From positions 93,927 to 157,926 of the forward strand of contig DATBER010000032.1 of the NCBI GenBank assembly GCA_036558905.1: a DNA stretch of 64,000 bases, given 5' to 3'. The notes below the pieces were generated by a model. That model worked only from the letters and a program-made list of their open reading frames with translations. It was not told the DNA's origin and did not search any database. Position 1 is the first letter of the stretch; every line of letters starts with the position of its first letter. Source of the stretch: DASXRA01 sp036558905. Its GTDB lineage: Bacteria > Actinomycetota > Actinomycetes > Mycobacteriales > Jatrophihabitantaceae. This document shows positions 21,710 to 30,518 of this stretch, in pieces. Made by a program: the position numbers and the translations under genes.

Positions 21710-22237
21710 GTGGATTCGTATCCGTTGGAGCAGGTTGCGCGCTACCCCGCGGCCGAGATCGCAGCCGCCTGGCGACGCGAACGCCCCGGCACACCGGTGG
21801 ACTCGATCGAGGTCGTGACGCCGTTGTGGCGGCTGGCCAAGCTGTTCGCCGACGACCGGCGCCGGGTGCTGGCCGAGGCCGGCGTCGACCCCGCGACGCT
21901 CGACCTGCTCAGCGTGCTGCGGCGCAGCGGCCCGCCCTACGAGCTGTCGACCCGCGAACTCGGCGCGCGCACCCTGGTCACCGCCGGAGCGATCTCCCAG
22001 CGCGTGGCCCGGGCCGAGCGCCGCGGCCTGGTGGGCCGGTCGGCCGGCGACCGGCGCGCGGTGCTGGTGCGCCTGACCGACGAGGGCCACGCGCTGATCG
22101 AGCGGACCGTCGACCGGGTGCTGGGCCGTGAGGCGGAGCTCGTCCGTGGGCTGAGCGCCGACCAGCGTCAGGCACTGGTCGGGCTGCTCGACGTGCTCCT
22201 GGCCGACGTGTCGAGCCGGGTGACCGCATCCTCGTAG
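21710..22237 (+). CDS. MarR-family transcriptional regulator
   Basis: A 175-residue winged-helix protein. The DNA-binding region runs from about residue 55 to 130 (TLDLLSVLRRSGPPYELSTR, GAISQRVARAERRGLVGRS, with the wing DRRAVLVRLTDEG). GTG start with GGAGGGG upstream. Divergent from the SDR gene across a palindrome it probably binds. Its last 70 bp overlap the convergent exporter gene. MarR proteins of this type usually respond to phenolic or drug-like ligands. Confidence 0.88.
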   Translation: MDSYPLEQVARYPAAEIAAAWRRERPGTPVDSIEVVTPLWRLAKLFADDRRRVLAEAGVDPATLDLLSVLRRSGPPYELSTRELGARTLVTAGAISQRVARAERRGLVGRSAGDRRAVLVRLTDEGHALIERTVDRVLGREAELVRGLSADQRQALVGLLDVLLADVSSRVTASS

Positions 22238-23988
22238 GCGACGTCGGCGCCGGGGACACCGTCGAGTGCCGCGCTCTCGCGCGCGACCGCCTCGCCGACG
22301 GTCTCGGGCTCGTCCACGTGCACGTACCGCTTGCCGCGCATCAGCGAGGCGCCGGCCGCGATCAGCAGCATGATCGTCGACACCACGAACGCGATGACCA
22401 GGCCGTGCTTGAACGCGTCGGAGATCAGCTGCGGGAAGAACGTCTTGCCGGTCAGCGTGCCGACGTCGACGCCCGAGCCGGGCTTGAGCTGCTGCGGGTC
22501 GACCTGCTTCATCAGCTGCTGGATCGGGTTGTCGCCGAGGAACGCCGCGAACAGCGTGCCGACCGGGGGAGTGTGCGCGATCTGGTGCGCGGCATCGGGC
22601 GTTACTCCGGCCTTGATCAGGCCCGACGACATGGCGTTCGGCAGCCGGCTGGCCAGCCCGATGGCCATCAGGGAGAAGAAGCCGCCCATCGACAGCACCA
22701 TGCCGGCGTTCATGCCGGTGGCCCGCACGCCCGACGCGGCGCCGCGTTGCGAGGCCGGCACCGCGTTCATGATCGCCGCCGAGTTGGGTGCGGCCATCAG
22801 GCCCATGCCGACGCCGTTGAGGGCGAGCAGCAGCGCGAACTCGGTGTAGTGGAAGTTGGCCGGTATGAGGATGAGCCCGACGAACGTCGCCGCCGTCAGC
22901 AGCAAGCCGCCGGTGGCGAACGCCCGGGCGCCGAATCGGTCGGACACCGCGCCCGACGCCGGACCCGCGACGAGGAACCCGATCGTCAGCGGCAGCATGT
23001 AGATGCCGGCCCACAGCGGGGTGTCCTTGAAGTCGTACCCGTGCAGTGGCAGCCAGATGCCCTGCAGCCAGATGATCAGCATGAACTGCAGGCCACCGCG
23101 CGACATCGCGGCGAGCAGGTTCACCGTCTGGCCGGCGGCGAAGGCCCGGATCCGGAACAGCCGCAGGTTGATCATCGGGTTCTCGACCCGCGTCTCGATC
23201 ACGCAGAACGCGAAGAGCAGAACGGCTCCGCCGATGAGGCCGGTGAGCACCCGCGGGGCGGTCCAGCCCATGGTGTGCCCGCCGTAGGGCTGCAGGCCGT
23301 AGGTGATCGCGACCAGGATGGCGATCAGGCCGATGCCGAACGTGAGGTTGCCCCACCAGTCGATGGCGACCTTTCGGGAGCGGTCGCGGGGCTTGTCGTG
23401 CAGTGTCCGGTAACCGACCCAGGTGCCCCACACGCCCACCGGGACGCTGACCCAGAACACCGCCCGCCAGTGCCATTCGGACAGCACGCCGCCGATCACC
23501 AGGCCGGCGAACGACCCGGCCAGGGCGGCGACCTGGTTGACGCCGAGGGCGAAGCCGCGCCGGTCGGGCGGGAACGCGTCGGTGATGATCGCCGTCGAGT
23601 TGGCGGTCAGCATGGCGCCGCCCACACCCTGCACGATGCGCAGCGCGATCAGTTCGAGGGCGCCGGCCGAGCCGCCGTTGGGCACGAGCGCACAGGCCAC
23701 CGAGGCGAGGGTGAAGATCAGGAATCCCAGGTTGAACAGCTTGGCCCGGCCGTACTGGTCGCCCAGCCGCCCGAACGTCACGACCAGCACGGCGGTGACG
23801 AGCAGGTAGCCCATCAACATCCACAACAGGTAGGAGATGTTGGCCGGAGCGAGCGGATCCAGGCCCAGGCCGTCGAAGATCGCCGGCAGCGAGATCAGCA
23901 GGATCGACATGTTCAGCGTGGCGGCCAACATGCCGACCGTGGTGACGGTGAGGGCGACGCGACGATCGTGGGCGGCCGAGTGGGACAC
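22168..23988 (-). CDS. DHA2-family MFS multidrug exporter
   Basis: Proton-driven exporter of the EmrB/QacA type, 606 residues with about 14 membrane segments. Motif A is VTFGRLGDQYGRAK (about 81-94) and the antiporter region is LRIVQGVGGAMLTANS. The GTG at 23988 (MSHSAAHDRRVAL) is chosen: it has GAAGGTG upstream and begins just before the first membrane segment, whereas an in-frame extension of 30 residues has no ribosome site. A cytoplasmic tail follows the last segment. Convergent 70-bp overlap with the MarR gene suggests functional linkage. Confidence 0.9.
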   Translation of the reverse strand: MSHSAAHDRRVALTVTTVGMLAATLNMSILLISLPAIFDGLGLDPLAPANISYLLWMLMGYLLVTAVLVVTFGRLGDQYGRAKLFNLGFLIFTLASVACALVPNGGSAGALELIALRIVQGVGGAMLTANSTAIITDAFPPDRRGFALGVNQVAALAGSFAGLVIGGVLSEWHWRAVFWVSVPVGVWGTWVGYRTLHDKPRDRSRKVAIDWWGNLTFGIGLIAILVAITYGLQPYGGHTMGWTAPRVLTGLIGGAVLLFAFCVIETRVENPMINLRLFRIRAFAAGQTVNLLAAMSRGGLQFMLIIWLQGIWLPLHGYDFKDTPLWAGIYMLPLTIGFLVAGPASGAVSDRFGARAFATGGLLLTAATFVGLILIPANFHYTEFALLLALNGVGMGLMAAPNSAAIMNAVPASQRGAASGVRATGMNAGMVLSMGGFFSLMAIGLASRLPNAMSSGLIKAGVTPDAAHQIAHTPPVGTLFAAFLGDNPIQQLMKQVDPQQLKPGSGVDVGTLTGKTFFPQLISDAFKHGLVIAFVVSTIMLLIAAGASLMRGKRYVHVDEPETVGEAVARESAALDGVPGADVAYEDAVTRLDTSARSTSSSPTSA

Positions 23989-24001
23989 GAGAGCACCTTC
24001 C

Positions 24002-24022
24002 TTCGTTAGGCATGCTAACGAA
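24002..24022. promoter_or_regulatory. Palindromic operator upstream of the MFS exporter
   Basis: TTCGTTAG-GCATG-CTAACGAA, perfect 8-bp arms, 14 bases upstream of the exporter start. The half-site CGTTAG resembles the CGTTTAG half-site of the palindrome at 21679, so the same MarR protein may control both promoters; a TetR or another MarR is equally possible. Confidence 0.6.
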
Positions 24023-24050
24023 TTGGTGCAACCCCCGGGTGGCCGATCCG

Positions 24051-24056
24051 TAAACT
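24051..24056 (+). promoter_or_regulatory. Candidate leaderless -10 element of def
   Basis: TAAACT ending seven bases before the GTG start of def at 24063; no ribosome site is present. Confidence 0.5.
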
Positions 24057-24062
24057 CGGCTC

Positions 24063-24614
24063 GTGACCGTTCAGACAATTCGATTGTTCGGCGATCCGGT
24101 GCTGCGCACGCCGGCCGACCCGGTGATCGACTTCGACAAGGAGCTGCGCACGCTCGTCGCGGATCTGACCGAGACGATGCTGGACGCGCCGGGGGTGGGG
24201 CTGGCCGCGCCGCAGATCGGCGTGGGCCTGCGGGTGTTCACCTACCACGTCGACGACGAGCAGGCCGGGCACCTGATCAACCCGGTGTTGCACTTCCCGT
24301 CCGACGAGGACCAGGACGGCGAGGAGGGGTGCCTGTCCATTCCGGGGCTGAAGTTCGAGTGCCGGCGCCGGCAGCACGTGGTGGCGCACGGGCAGAACGA
24401 GTACGGCGACCCGGTCACCGTCGAGGGCACCGAGTTGCTGGCCCGCTGCATCCAGCACGAAACCGACCATCTCGACGGAGTGCTGTTCGTCGATCGACTC
24501 GACGCCGAGACGAAGAAGGCGGCGATGAAGGCGATCCGCGAGGCCGAGTGGTCCGGCCTCACCCCGCCGCCGGTCAAGGTCAGCCCGCACCCGATGCTCG
24601 GCCGCGCCCTCTGA
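24063..24614 (+). CDS. def: Peptide deformylase
   Basis: Removes the formyl group from new polypeptides. The 183-residue protein has all three family motifs: GVGLAAPQ (44-51), EEGCLS (87-92) and QHETDH (131-136). Metal ligands are Cys90, His132 and His136; Glu133 is catalytic. It overlaps fmt by one base, so deformylase and formyltransferase are made together. A TAAACT hexamer seven bases upstream supports a leaderless mRNA. Confidence 0.96.
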   Translation: MTVQTIRLFGDPVLRTPADPVIDFDKELRTLVADLTETMLDAPGVGLAAPQIGVGLRVFTYHVDDEQAGHLINPVLHFPSDEDQDGEEGCLSIPGLKFECRRRQHVVAHGQNEYGDPVTVEGTELLARCIQHETDHLDGVLFVDRLDAETKKAAMKAIREAEWSGLTPPPVKVSPHPMLGRAL

Positions 24615-25540
24615 TGCGGCTGGTCTTCGCCGGCACGCCGGACACGGCCGTCCCCTCGCTGCGGGCCCTGCTCGCGTCGGAGCGGCACGAGGTGGCCGCC
24701 GTCGTGACCCGCCCCCACGCCCGGGCGGGACGCGGCCGCCACGAGGTGGCCTCGCCGGTGGAGCAGGTCGCCGCCGAGGCCGGCGTCGCGGTGCTGACGC
24801 CGCGCCGGCCGAGCGATCCCGACTTCCTCGAGCGGCTGGTCGAGCTGGCCCCGGACTGCTGCCCGGTCGTCGCGTACGGAGCGCTGATCCCGGCCGCAGC
24901 GCTGGCCATTCCACAGCACGGCTGGGTGAATTTGCACTTCTCGCTGCTGCCGGCCTGGCGGGGCGCCGCCCCCGTGCAGCACGCGATCCTGCACGGCGAC
25001 GAGATCACCGGCGCGTCGACGTTCCAGATCGAGACCGGCCTGGACACCGGCCCGGTATACGGCGTCGTCACCGAGCAGATCCGCCCGAGCGACACGGCCG
25101 GCGACCTGCTGGGGCGGCTGGCCGACAGCGGCGCCGACCTGCTGCTCGCCACCATGGACGGCATCGCCGACGGCAGCGTCATCGCCCATCCGCAACTGGC
25201 CGACGGGGTGTCGGTGGCGGCCAAGATCACCGTCGACGACGCCCGCGTCGACTGGAACACGCCGGCCCAGCACGTCGACCGAGTCGTGCGGGCCTGCACG
25301 CCGGCCCCGGGCGCCTGGACGCAGTTCCGCGACCAGCGGATCAAGCTCGGCCCGGTCCGTCCCTTCGAAGGCGACGCACTGGCGCCGGGCGAGCTGCGGG
25401 TGACGAAGCACGCCGTGCTGGCCGGGACGGCCACCCGGCCGGTGCAGTTGGGCGAGGTGCAGGCGCCGGGCAAGCGACCGGCCGCGGCTGCCGACTGGGC
25501 CCGCGGTGCGCGCCCGGGAGCCGACGAGCGCTTTGCCTAA
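24614..25540 (+). CDS. fmt: Methionyl-tRNA formyltransferase
   Basis: Formylates initiator Met-tRNA using 10-formyltetrahydrofolate. The 308-residue protein begins MRLVFAGTPDTAVPSL. The catalytic set is visible: Asn106 and His108 in WVNLHFSLLPAWRGAAPVQ and Asp144 in TGLDTGPV. The C-terminal OB-like domain starts near 205. The ATG overlapping the def stop is the only start that gives family length. Confidence 0.95.
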   Translation: MRLVFAGTPDTAVPSLRALLASERHEVAAVVTRPHARAGRGRHEVASPVEQVAAEAGVAVLTPRRPSDPDFLERLVELAPDCCPVVAYGALIPAAALAIPQHGWVNLHFSLLPAWRGAAPVQHAILHGDEITGASTFQIETGLDTGPVYGVVTEQIRPSDTAGDLLGRLADSGADLLLATMDGIADGSVIAHPQLADGVSVAAKITVDDARVDWNTPAQHVDRVVRACTPAPGAWTQFRDQRIKLGPVRPFEGDALAPGELRVTKHAVLAGTATRPVQLGEVQAPGKRPAAAADWARGARPGADERFA

Positions 25541-26858
25541 GCCGCCGGAGGATCGGGCGCGACGGGCCGCCTTCGACCTGCTGCGCGGCGTGGCCGACCA
25601 GCAGGCTTACGCCAACCTGCTGCTGCCGGCTCTGCTGGGCGAGCGTGGCCTGTCCGCGCGCGACGCGGCGCTGGCCACCGAGCTCGGCTACGGCACGTTG
25701 CGCGCACAGGGCACCCTCGACGAGATCGTGGCCGCCTGCGTCGACCGCCCACTGTCCGGAGTGGACGCTCCGGTGCTGGACCTGCTGCGGCTGGGCGCCT
25801 ACCAGGCGCTGCGCACCCGCATCCCGTCGCACGCCGCCGTGGCCACCACGGTCGATCTGGCCCGGGCCACCGGCAACGGGCGCGCGGCCGGGTTCGTCAA
25901 CGCCGTGCTGCGCCGGGTGAGCGCGGCGTCCTGGGACCAGTGGTGTGCCCGGCTCACCGAGGACGCGGGCACGTTGCGGCGGCTGGCCGTGCGCACGGCT
26001 CACCCGGAGTGGATCGCCGCGGCGTTCGCCGACGCGCTGGGTGGCGACCTGGCCGAGACGCAAGCCGCCCTGGCCGCCGACGACACCCGCCCGCAGACCC
26101 ACCTGGTCGCCTGGCCGGGCCGGATCGAGCGCGACGCCCTGGTGGACGAGTCGGGCGGCACGCCGGGGCCCTGGTCGCCCTACGCCGTGCGCCTGGACGG
26201 CGGCGACCCGGCCGCGCTGGCCGCGATCGCCCAGCGGCGGGCAGCCGTGCAGGACGAGGGCAGCCAGCTGTGCGCGCTCGCGCTGGCCAACGCGCACCTG
26301 GACGGCCGCGACGAGCGCTGGCTGGACCTGTGCGCCGGGCCGGGCGGCAAGACCGCACTGCTCGCCGCCCTGGCCGCCCAGCGGGGCGCGCACGTGGTGG
26401 CCAACGAGCTGCACCCGCACCGCGCCGAGCTGGTCCGCCGGGCCACCTCGGCGTGGGACGTCGACGTGCGGGTGGGCGACGCGCGGTCGATCACCGAGGG
26501 CGGCTACGACCGGGTGCTGCTCGACGCACCGTGCACCGGGCTGGGCGCGCTGCGCCGGCGCCCAGAGGCCCGCTGGCGGCGCGGGCCGGCCGACGTCGCG
26601 CCGCTGGCCAAGCTGCAGGACGAGCTGCTGGCGACGGCCCGGCGGCTGGTCCGGCCGGGCGGCGTCGTCGCCTATGTCACCTGCTCGCCGCACCTGGCCG
26701 AGACCCGCGACGTCGTTGCCGGCGCGGTCGGGACGGATCTGCTCGACGCCCGCCCGGCGTTTCCCGGCGTGGCCCGGTTGGGCGACGGCCCGGCCGTGCA
26801 GCTGTGGCCACATCGGCACGGCACGGACGCGATGTTCTGCGCGCTGTTGTCCGGCTGA
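25506..26858 (+). CDS. rsmB: 16S rRNA (cytosine-5-)-methyltransferase RsmB/Sun
   Basis: Methylates a 16S rRNA cytosine. The 450-residue protein has an N-terminal NusB-like RNA-binding domain (about 15-150) and a C-terminal methyltransferase domain with the SAM motif LDLCAGPGGKTALLAAL. The two family cysteines lie in DAPCTGLGALRRRPE (near 340) and VTCSPH (near 391). GTG at 25506 gives a 35-bp overlap with fmt; TTG at 25533 (MPKPPEDRARRAAF) is an alternative closer to the domain edge. Confidence 0.92.
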   Translation: MRAREPTSALPKPPEDRARRAAFDLLRGVADQQAYANLLLPALLGERGLSARDAALATELGYGTLRAQGTLDEIVAACVDRPLSGVDAPVLDLLRLGAYQALRTRIPSHAAVATTVDLARATGNGRAAGFVNAVLRRVSAASWDQWCARLTEDAGTLRRLAVRTAHPEWIAAAFADALGGDLAETQAALAADDTRPQTHLVAWPGRIERDALVDESGGTPGPWSPYAVRLDGGDPAALAAIAQRRAAVQDEGSQLCALALANAHLDGRDERWLDLCAGPGGKTALLAALAAQRGAHVVANELHPHRAELVRRATSAWDVDVRVGDARSITEGGYDRVLLDAPCTGLGALRRRPEARWRRGPADVAPLAKLQDELLATARRLVRPGGVVAYVTCSPHLAETRDVVAGAVGTDLLDARPAFPGVARLGDGPAVQLWPHRHGTDAMFCALLSG

Positions 26859-26887
26859 CCGGCCACAGCGATCGCTCAGCGTCGAAC

Positions 26888-26893
26888 TAAACT
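26888..26893 (+). promoter_or_regulatory. Candidate leaderless -10 element of rpe
   Basis: TAAACT ending seven bases before the GTG start of rpe at 26900. It would begin a transcript running from rpe into the riboflavin genes. Confidence 0.5.
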
Positions 26894-26899
26894 TCGAAC

Positions 26900-27580
26900 G
26901 TGACGTCGCACGAATCCCGCGAGCCGCTGATCGCGCCCAGCATCCTGGCCGCCGATTTCGCCCGGCTGGCCGACGAAGCCGACGCGGTGAAGGGCGCCGA
27001 CTGGCTGCACGTCGACGTCATGGACGCCCACTTCGTGCCGAACCTGACGATCGGGCTGCCCGTCGTGCAGAGCCTGCGCCGGGCCACCGACCTGCCGCTG
27101 GACTGCCACCTCATGATCGAGGACCCGGACCGCTGGGCCCCGGGCTACGCCGAGGCGGGCGCGCACAACGTGACGTTCCACATCGAGGCGACCGCTGACG
27201 CGGTCGGCCTGGCCCGCACGCTGCGCGCCGCCGGCAGCCTGGCCGGCCTGGCCGTCGACCGCGACACCCCGATCGAGCCCTACCTGGACCTACTGCCCGA
27301 GTTCGACACCCTGCTGATCATGACGATCAAGGCCGGGTTCGGCGGGCAGGCGTTCATCCCGGAGTTGCTCGACAAAGTGCGCCGCGCCCGTCAGTACCTG
27401 CAGTCCGGGCACCTGCAGCTGTTCGTCGAGGTCGACGGCGGCATCGACGCGGACACGATCGTCGAGGCCGCGCAAGCCGGCGCCGACGTCTTCGTGGCCG
27501 GCACCGCCGTGTACGGCGCCGACGACCCGGAGCGGGCGATCCAGGCGCTGCGGGCGAGAGCCCGGACCGCGGGGCCGTGA
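26900..27580 (+). CDS. rpe: Ribulose-phosphate 3-epimerase
   Basis: Interconverts ribulose 5-phosphate and xylulose 5-phosphate. The 226-residue TIM barrel has APSILAADF near the start, the metal ligands in HVDVMDAHFVPN and CHLMIEDP, and VDGGIDADT plus GTAVYGADDP at the C-terminal phosphate site. Its substrate, ribulose 5-phosphate, is also a precursor used by RibB, which fits its place before the rib genes. Confidence 0.95.
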   Translation: MTSHESREPLIAPSILAADFARLADEADAVKGADWLHVDVMDAHFVPNLTIGLPVVQSLRRATDLPLDCHLMIEDPDRWAPGYAEAGAHNVTFHIEATADAVGLARTLRAAGSLAGLAVDRDTPIEPYLDLLPEFDTLLIMTIKAGFGGQAFIPELLDKVRRARQYLQSGHLQLFVEVDGGIDADTIVEAAQAGADVFVAGTAVYGADDPERAIQALRARARTAGP

Positions 27581-27587
27581 CCACGCC

Positions 27588-28631
27588 ATGACGAGCACGG
27601 CGAGCAAGACCGAACGGGCCGCGATGCTGCGGGCCCGGGCGCTGGGCGACACCGTGCGCGGGCGGACCAGCCCGAACCCGCCGGTCGGCGCGGTGATCCT
27701 CGACGCCGAGGGTGCCCTGGCCGGCGAGGGGGCGACCCAGCCGGTGGGCGGCCCGCACGCCGAGATCATGGCCCTGCGCGCCGCCGGCGAGAAGGCGCGG
27801 GGCGGCACCGCCGTCGTCACGCTCGAGCCGTGCGCGCACACCGGGCGCACCGGGCCGTGCAGCGAGGCACTGATCGAGGCGGGCATCGCCCGGGTGGTCT
27901 ACGCCGTCGACGACCCCAACCCGCCCGCGGCCGGCGGCGCCGACCGGCTGCGCGAGGCCGGGGTCCAGGTCGTGGCCGGCGTGGACGAGCCGGCGGCAGC
28001 CATCGGGGCACTGCGAGCCTGGCTGCACGCGCTGCGCACCGGGCGCCCGTTCGTCACCTGGAAGTTGGCCGCCACGCTCGACGGGCGGGTGGCCGCCGCC
28101 GACCAGAGCGCCCGCTGGATCACCTCGTCCGAGGCGCGGGCCGACTCGCACGCGTTCCGGGCCATCGTCGACGCGATCGTCGTCGGCAGCGGCACCGTCC
28201 TGGCCGACGACCCGCACCTGACCGTGCGCGATGCCGACGACGAACTGGCCGAGCACCAGCCGCTGCGCGTCGTCCTGGACCGCCGCCACCGCGTGCACCA
28301 GAACGCCCAGGTGCTCGACAACGCCGCCGAGACGCTGCTGCTCGACACCGCGGTGCCCCGCTTCGCCCTGAAAGCCCTGCACGACCGTGGCGTTCGTCAC
28401 GTGCTGCTCGAGGGCGGCCCGACACTGGCCGGCGCGTTCGTCGAGGCCCGCTGTGTGGACGAGGTAATCGCCTATATCGCGCCGAAACTGCTGGGCGCCG
28501 GGCCGGCCGCCCTGGGCGACGCGGGAATTTCCACGATTGCCGATGCGATCACACTGGACGTCGACACCGTGACTCGAGTGGGCAGCGATGTGAAGATCGT
28601 GGCGCGCCCGGTCTGGGCAGAAGGGGAGTAG
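27588..28631 (+). CDS. ribD: Bifunctional riboflavin deaminase-reductase
   Basis: Deaminates and then reduces the pyrimidine intermediate of riboflavin synthesis. The 347-residue protein has an N-terminal zinc deaminase domain with His57 and Glu59 (GGPHAEI) and Cys82 and Cys91 (EPCAHTGRTGPC), and a C-terminal NADPH reductase domain from about 150 (WKLAATLDGRVAA, VVGSGTVLADDP, LLEGGPTLAG). It starts 7 bp after rpe, in the same transcription unit. Confidence 0.95.
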   Translation: MTSTASKTERAAMLRARALGDTVRGRTSPNPPVGAVILDAEGALAGEGATQPVGGPHAEIMALRAAGEKARGGTAVVTLEPCAHTGRTGPCSEALIEAGIARVVYAVDDPNPPAAGGADRLREAGVQVVAGVDEPAAAIGALRAWLHALRTGRPFVTWKLAATLDGRVAAADQSARWITSSEARADSHAFRAIVDAIVVGSGTVLADDPHLTVRDADDELAEHQPLRVVLDRRHRVHQNAQVLDNAAETLLLDTAVPRFALKALHDRGVRHVLLEGGPTLAGAFVEARCVDEVIAYIAPKLLGAGPAALGDAGISTIADAITLDVDTVTRVGSDVKIVARPVWAEGE

Positions 28632-28636
28632 CGCCA

Positions 28637-29224
28637 GTGTTCACCGGGATCATCGAGGAACTCGGCGAGGTCGTCGAGATACAGCCCCGCGGCGACTCGG
28701 CCGTGCTGGTCGTGCGGGCCTCGCTCGTGGCCAGCGACGTCGCGCACGGCGCGTCGATCGCGGTCAACGGGGTGTGCCTGACGGTCATCGGGGCCGAGGG
28801 GGCCCGGCTGTCGTTCGACGTCATGGCCGAGACGCTCAAGCGCTCGGTGATCGGTGCGCTGCGCTCCGGCGAGCGGGTGAACCTCGAACGCGCGGTGCGG
28901 GCCGACGGCCGCCTGGACGGGCACATCGTCCAGGGACACGTCGACGGCACCGGCGTGGTCATCTCCCGCACTCCGGGCGACGCCTGGGAACTCGTCCGGT
29001 TCGGCGTGCCGGCCGAGCTGTCCCGGTACGTGGCCGAGAAGGGCTCCATCGCCGTCGACGGCGTCTCGCTCACCGTCACCGCGGTCGGCGACGACTGGTT
29101 CGAGGTGGGGCTGATCCCCGAGACCCTGCGCGCGACGACCCTCGGCACCAAGCAGCCGGGTGACCCGGTCAATCTGGAGGTGGACGTGCTGGCGAAGTAC
29201 GTCGCTCGGCTGGTGCGGTCATGA
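28637..29224 (+). CDS. ribE: Riboflavin synthase (alpha chain)
   Basis: Dismutates two lumazine molecules into riboflavin. The 195-residue protein has the two homologous lumazine-binding repeats: MFTGIIEELGEV with NGVCLTV in the first half, and GHIVQGHVDGTG with DGVSLTVTAV in the second. GTG start five bases after ribD; the stop overlaps the next start by four bases. Confidence 0.95.
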   Translation: MFTGIIEELGEVVEIQPRGDSAVLVVRASLVASDVAHGASIAVNGVCLTVIGAEGARLSFDVMAETLKRSVIGALRSGERVNLERAVRADGRLDGHIVQGHVDGTGVVISRTPGDAWELVRFGVPAELSRYVAEKGSIAVDGVSLTVTAVGDDWFEVGLIPETLRATTLGTKQPGDPVNLEVDVLAKYVARLVRS

Positions 29225-30450
29225 CCGTACGGCTGGACAGCATCGAGCGGGCGATCGCCGACATCAAGTCGGGCAAGGCGGTCATCGTCGTCGACGATGA
29301 GGACCGCGAGAACGAGGGCGACCTGATCTTCGCGGCCGAGCTGGCCACGCCCGAGTTGGTGTCGTTCATGGTTCGCTACACGTCGGGTTACATCTGCGTG
29401 CCGATCACCGAGTCCGACGCCGACCGGCTGGACCTCCCGCCGATGTTCCGGGTCAACCAGGACCGCCGCGGTACTGCGTACACCGTCACGGTCGACGCCC
29501 GCGAGGGCGTCTCGACCGGCATCTCGGCCTCCGACCGGGCGCTGACCATGCGGCTGCTGGCCAACCCCGACGCCGGACCGGAGGACTTCTCCCGGCCCGG
29601 TCACGTCGTGCCGCTGCGCGCGAAGGACGGCGGCGTGCTGCGCCGCCCAGGGCACACCGAGGCGGCCGTCGACCTGGCCCTGCTGGCCGGCCTGCATCCG
29701 GCCGGCGTGCTCTGCGAGATCGTGTCGGAGAAGGACCCGGCCGGCATGGCCCGCTCCGACGAGCTGCGCGTGTTCGCCGACGAGCACGACCTGGCGCTGA
29801 TCTCCATCGCCGACCTGATCGCGTATCGCCGCCGCTTCGACAAGCTGGTCGCCCGCGAGGCCGCGGCCCGGGTGCCGTTGCGCTACGGCGAGTTCACCGC
29901 GGTCGGCTACTCGTCCAGCTACGACGAGCGTGAGCACGTCGCGTTCGTGTTCGGCGACATCGGTGACGGCGACGACGTGCTGGTCCGGGTGCACTCCGAG
30001 TGCCTCACCGGCGACGTGTTCGGCTCACTGCGTTGCGACTGCGGCCCCCAGCTCGACGCCGCGCTGGCCGCCGTGGCCCGCGAGGGACGTGGAGTCGTGC
30101 TGTACATCCGCGGCCACGAGGGCCGGGGCATCGGCCTGCTGCACAAGCTGCAGGCCTACCAGCTGCAGGACGCCGGCGTCGACACCCTCGACGCCAACCT
30201 CGAGCTGGGCCTGCCGGCCGACGCCCGCGACTACGGCACCGGGGCTCAGATCCTGTACGACCTGGGCGTTCGCACGATGCGGCTGCTGACCAACAACCCG
30301 GCCAAGCGGGCCGGCCTGGAGGGCTACGGGCTGCGCATCGTCGGCCGGGTGCCCCTGCCGGTGCACGCCAACCCCGAGAACCTGCGCTACCTGCAGACCA
30401 AACGCGACCGTATGGGCCACGACCTGCAGCTCGAGGAGCCCTCGGCATGA
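29221..30450 (+). CDS. ribBA: Bifunctional dihydroxybutanone-phosphate synthase / GTP cyclohydrolase II
   Basis: Supplies both precursors of riboflavin. In 409 residues the N-terminal RibB domain has the metal motif DDEDRENEGD (25-34); the RibA domain from about 205 has its zinc cysteines at about 261, 272 and 274 (SECLTG, RCDCGPQ) and the GTP-binding HEGRGIGL. Both domains appear complete. The ATG lies inside the ribE stop. Its stop overlaps a 23-codon mini-ORF leading to ribH. Confidence 0.95.
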   Translation: MTVRLDSIERAIADIKSGKAVIVVDDEDRENEGDLIFAAELATPELVSFMVRYTSGYICVPITESDADRLDLPPMFRVNQDRRGTAYTVTVDAREGVSTGISASDRALTMRLLANPDAGPEDFSRPGHVVPLRAKDGGVLRRPGHTEAAVDLALLAGLHPAGVLCEIVSEKDPAGMARSDELRVFADEHDLALISIADLIAYRRRFDKLVAREAAARVPLRYGEFTAVGYSSSYDEREHVAFVFGDIGDGDDVLVRVHSECLTGDVFGSLRCDCGPQLDAALAAVAREGRGVVLYIRGHEGRGIGLLHKLQAYQLQDAGVDTLDANLELGLPADARDYGTGAQILYDLGVRTMRLLTNNPAKRAGLEGYGLRIVGRVPLPVHANPENLRYLQTKRDRMGHDLQLEEPSA

Positions 30451-30518
30451 GCGAGCGAGCATCGCAGGGCCGCCCGCAGCGGGGCGATGAGCGCTTGCGC
30501 GAAGAGCAGGGGATATGA
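30447..30518 (+). other. 23-codon bridging mini-ORF between ribBA and ribH
   Basis: The ATG overlaps the ribBA TGA and its TGA overlaps the ribH ATG, so it closes the gap with four-base overlaps on both sides. It reads MSERASQGRPQRGDERLREE and three more residues. GAGCGAGCGAGC-like starts of this sort are, from memory, frequent spacers in actinobacterial operons. AGCAGGGG before ribH can serve as the ribosome site. Its role is probably translational coupling, not a peptide with its own activity. Confidence 0.5.
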
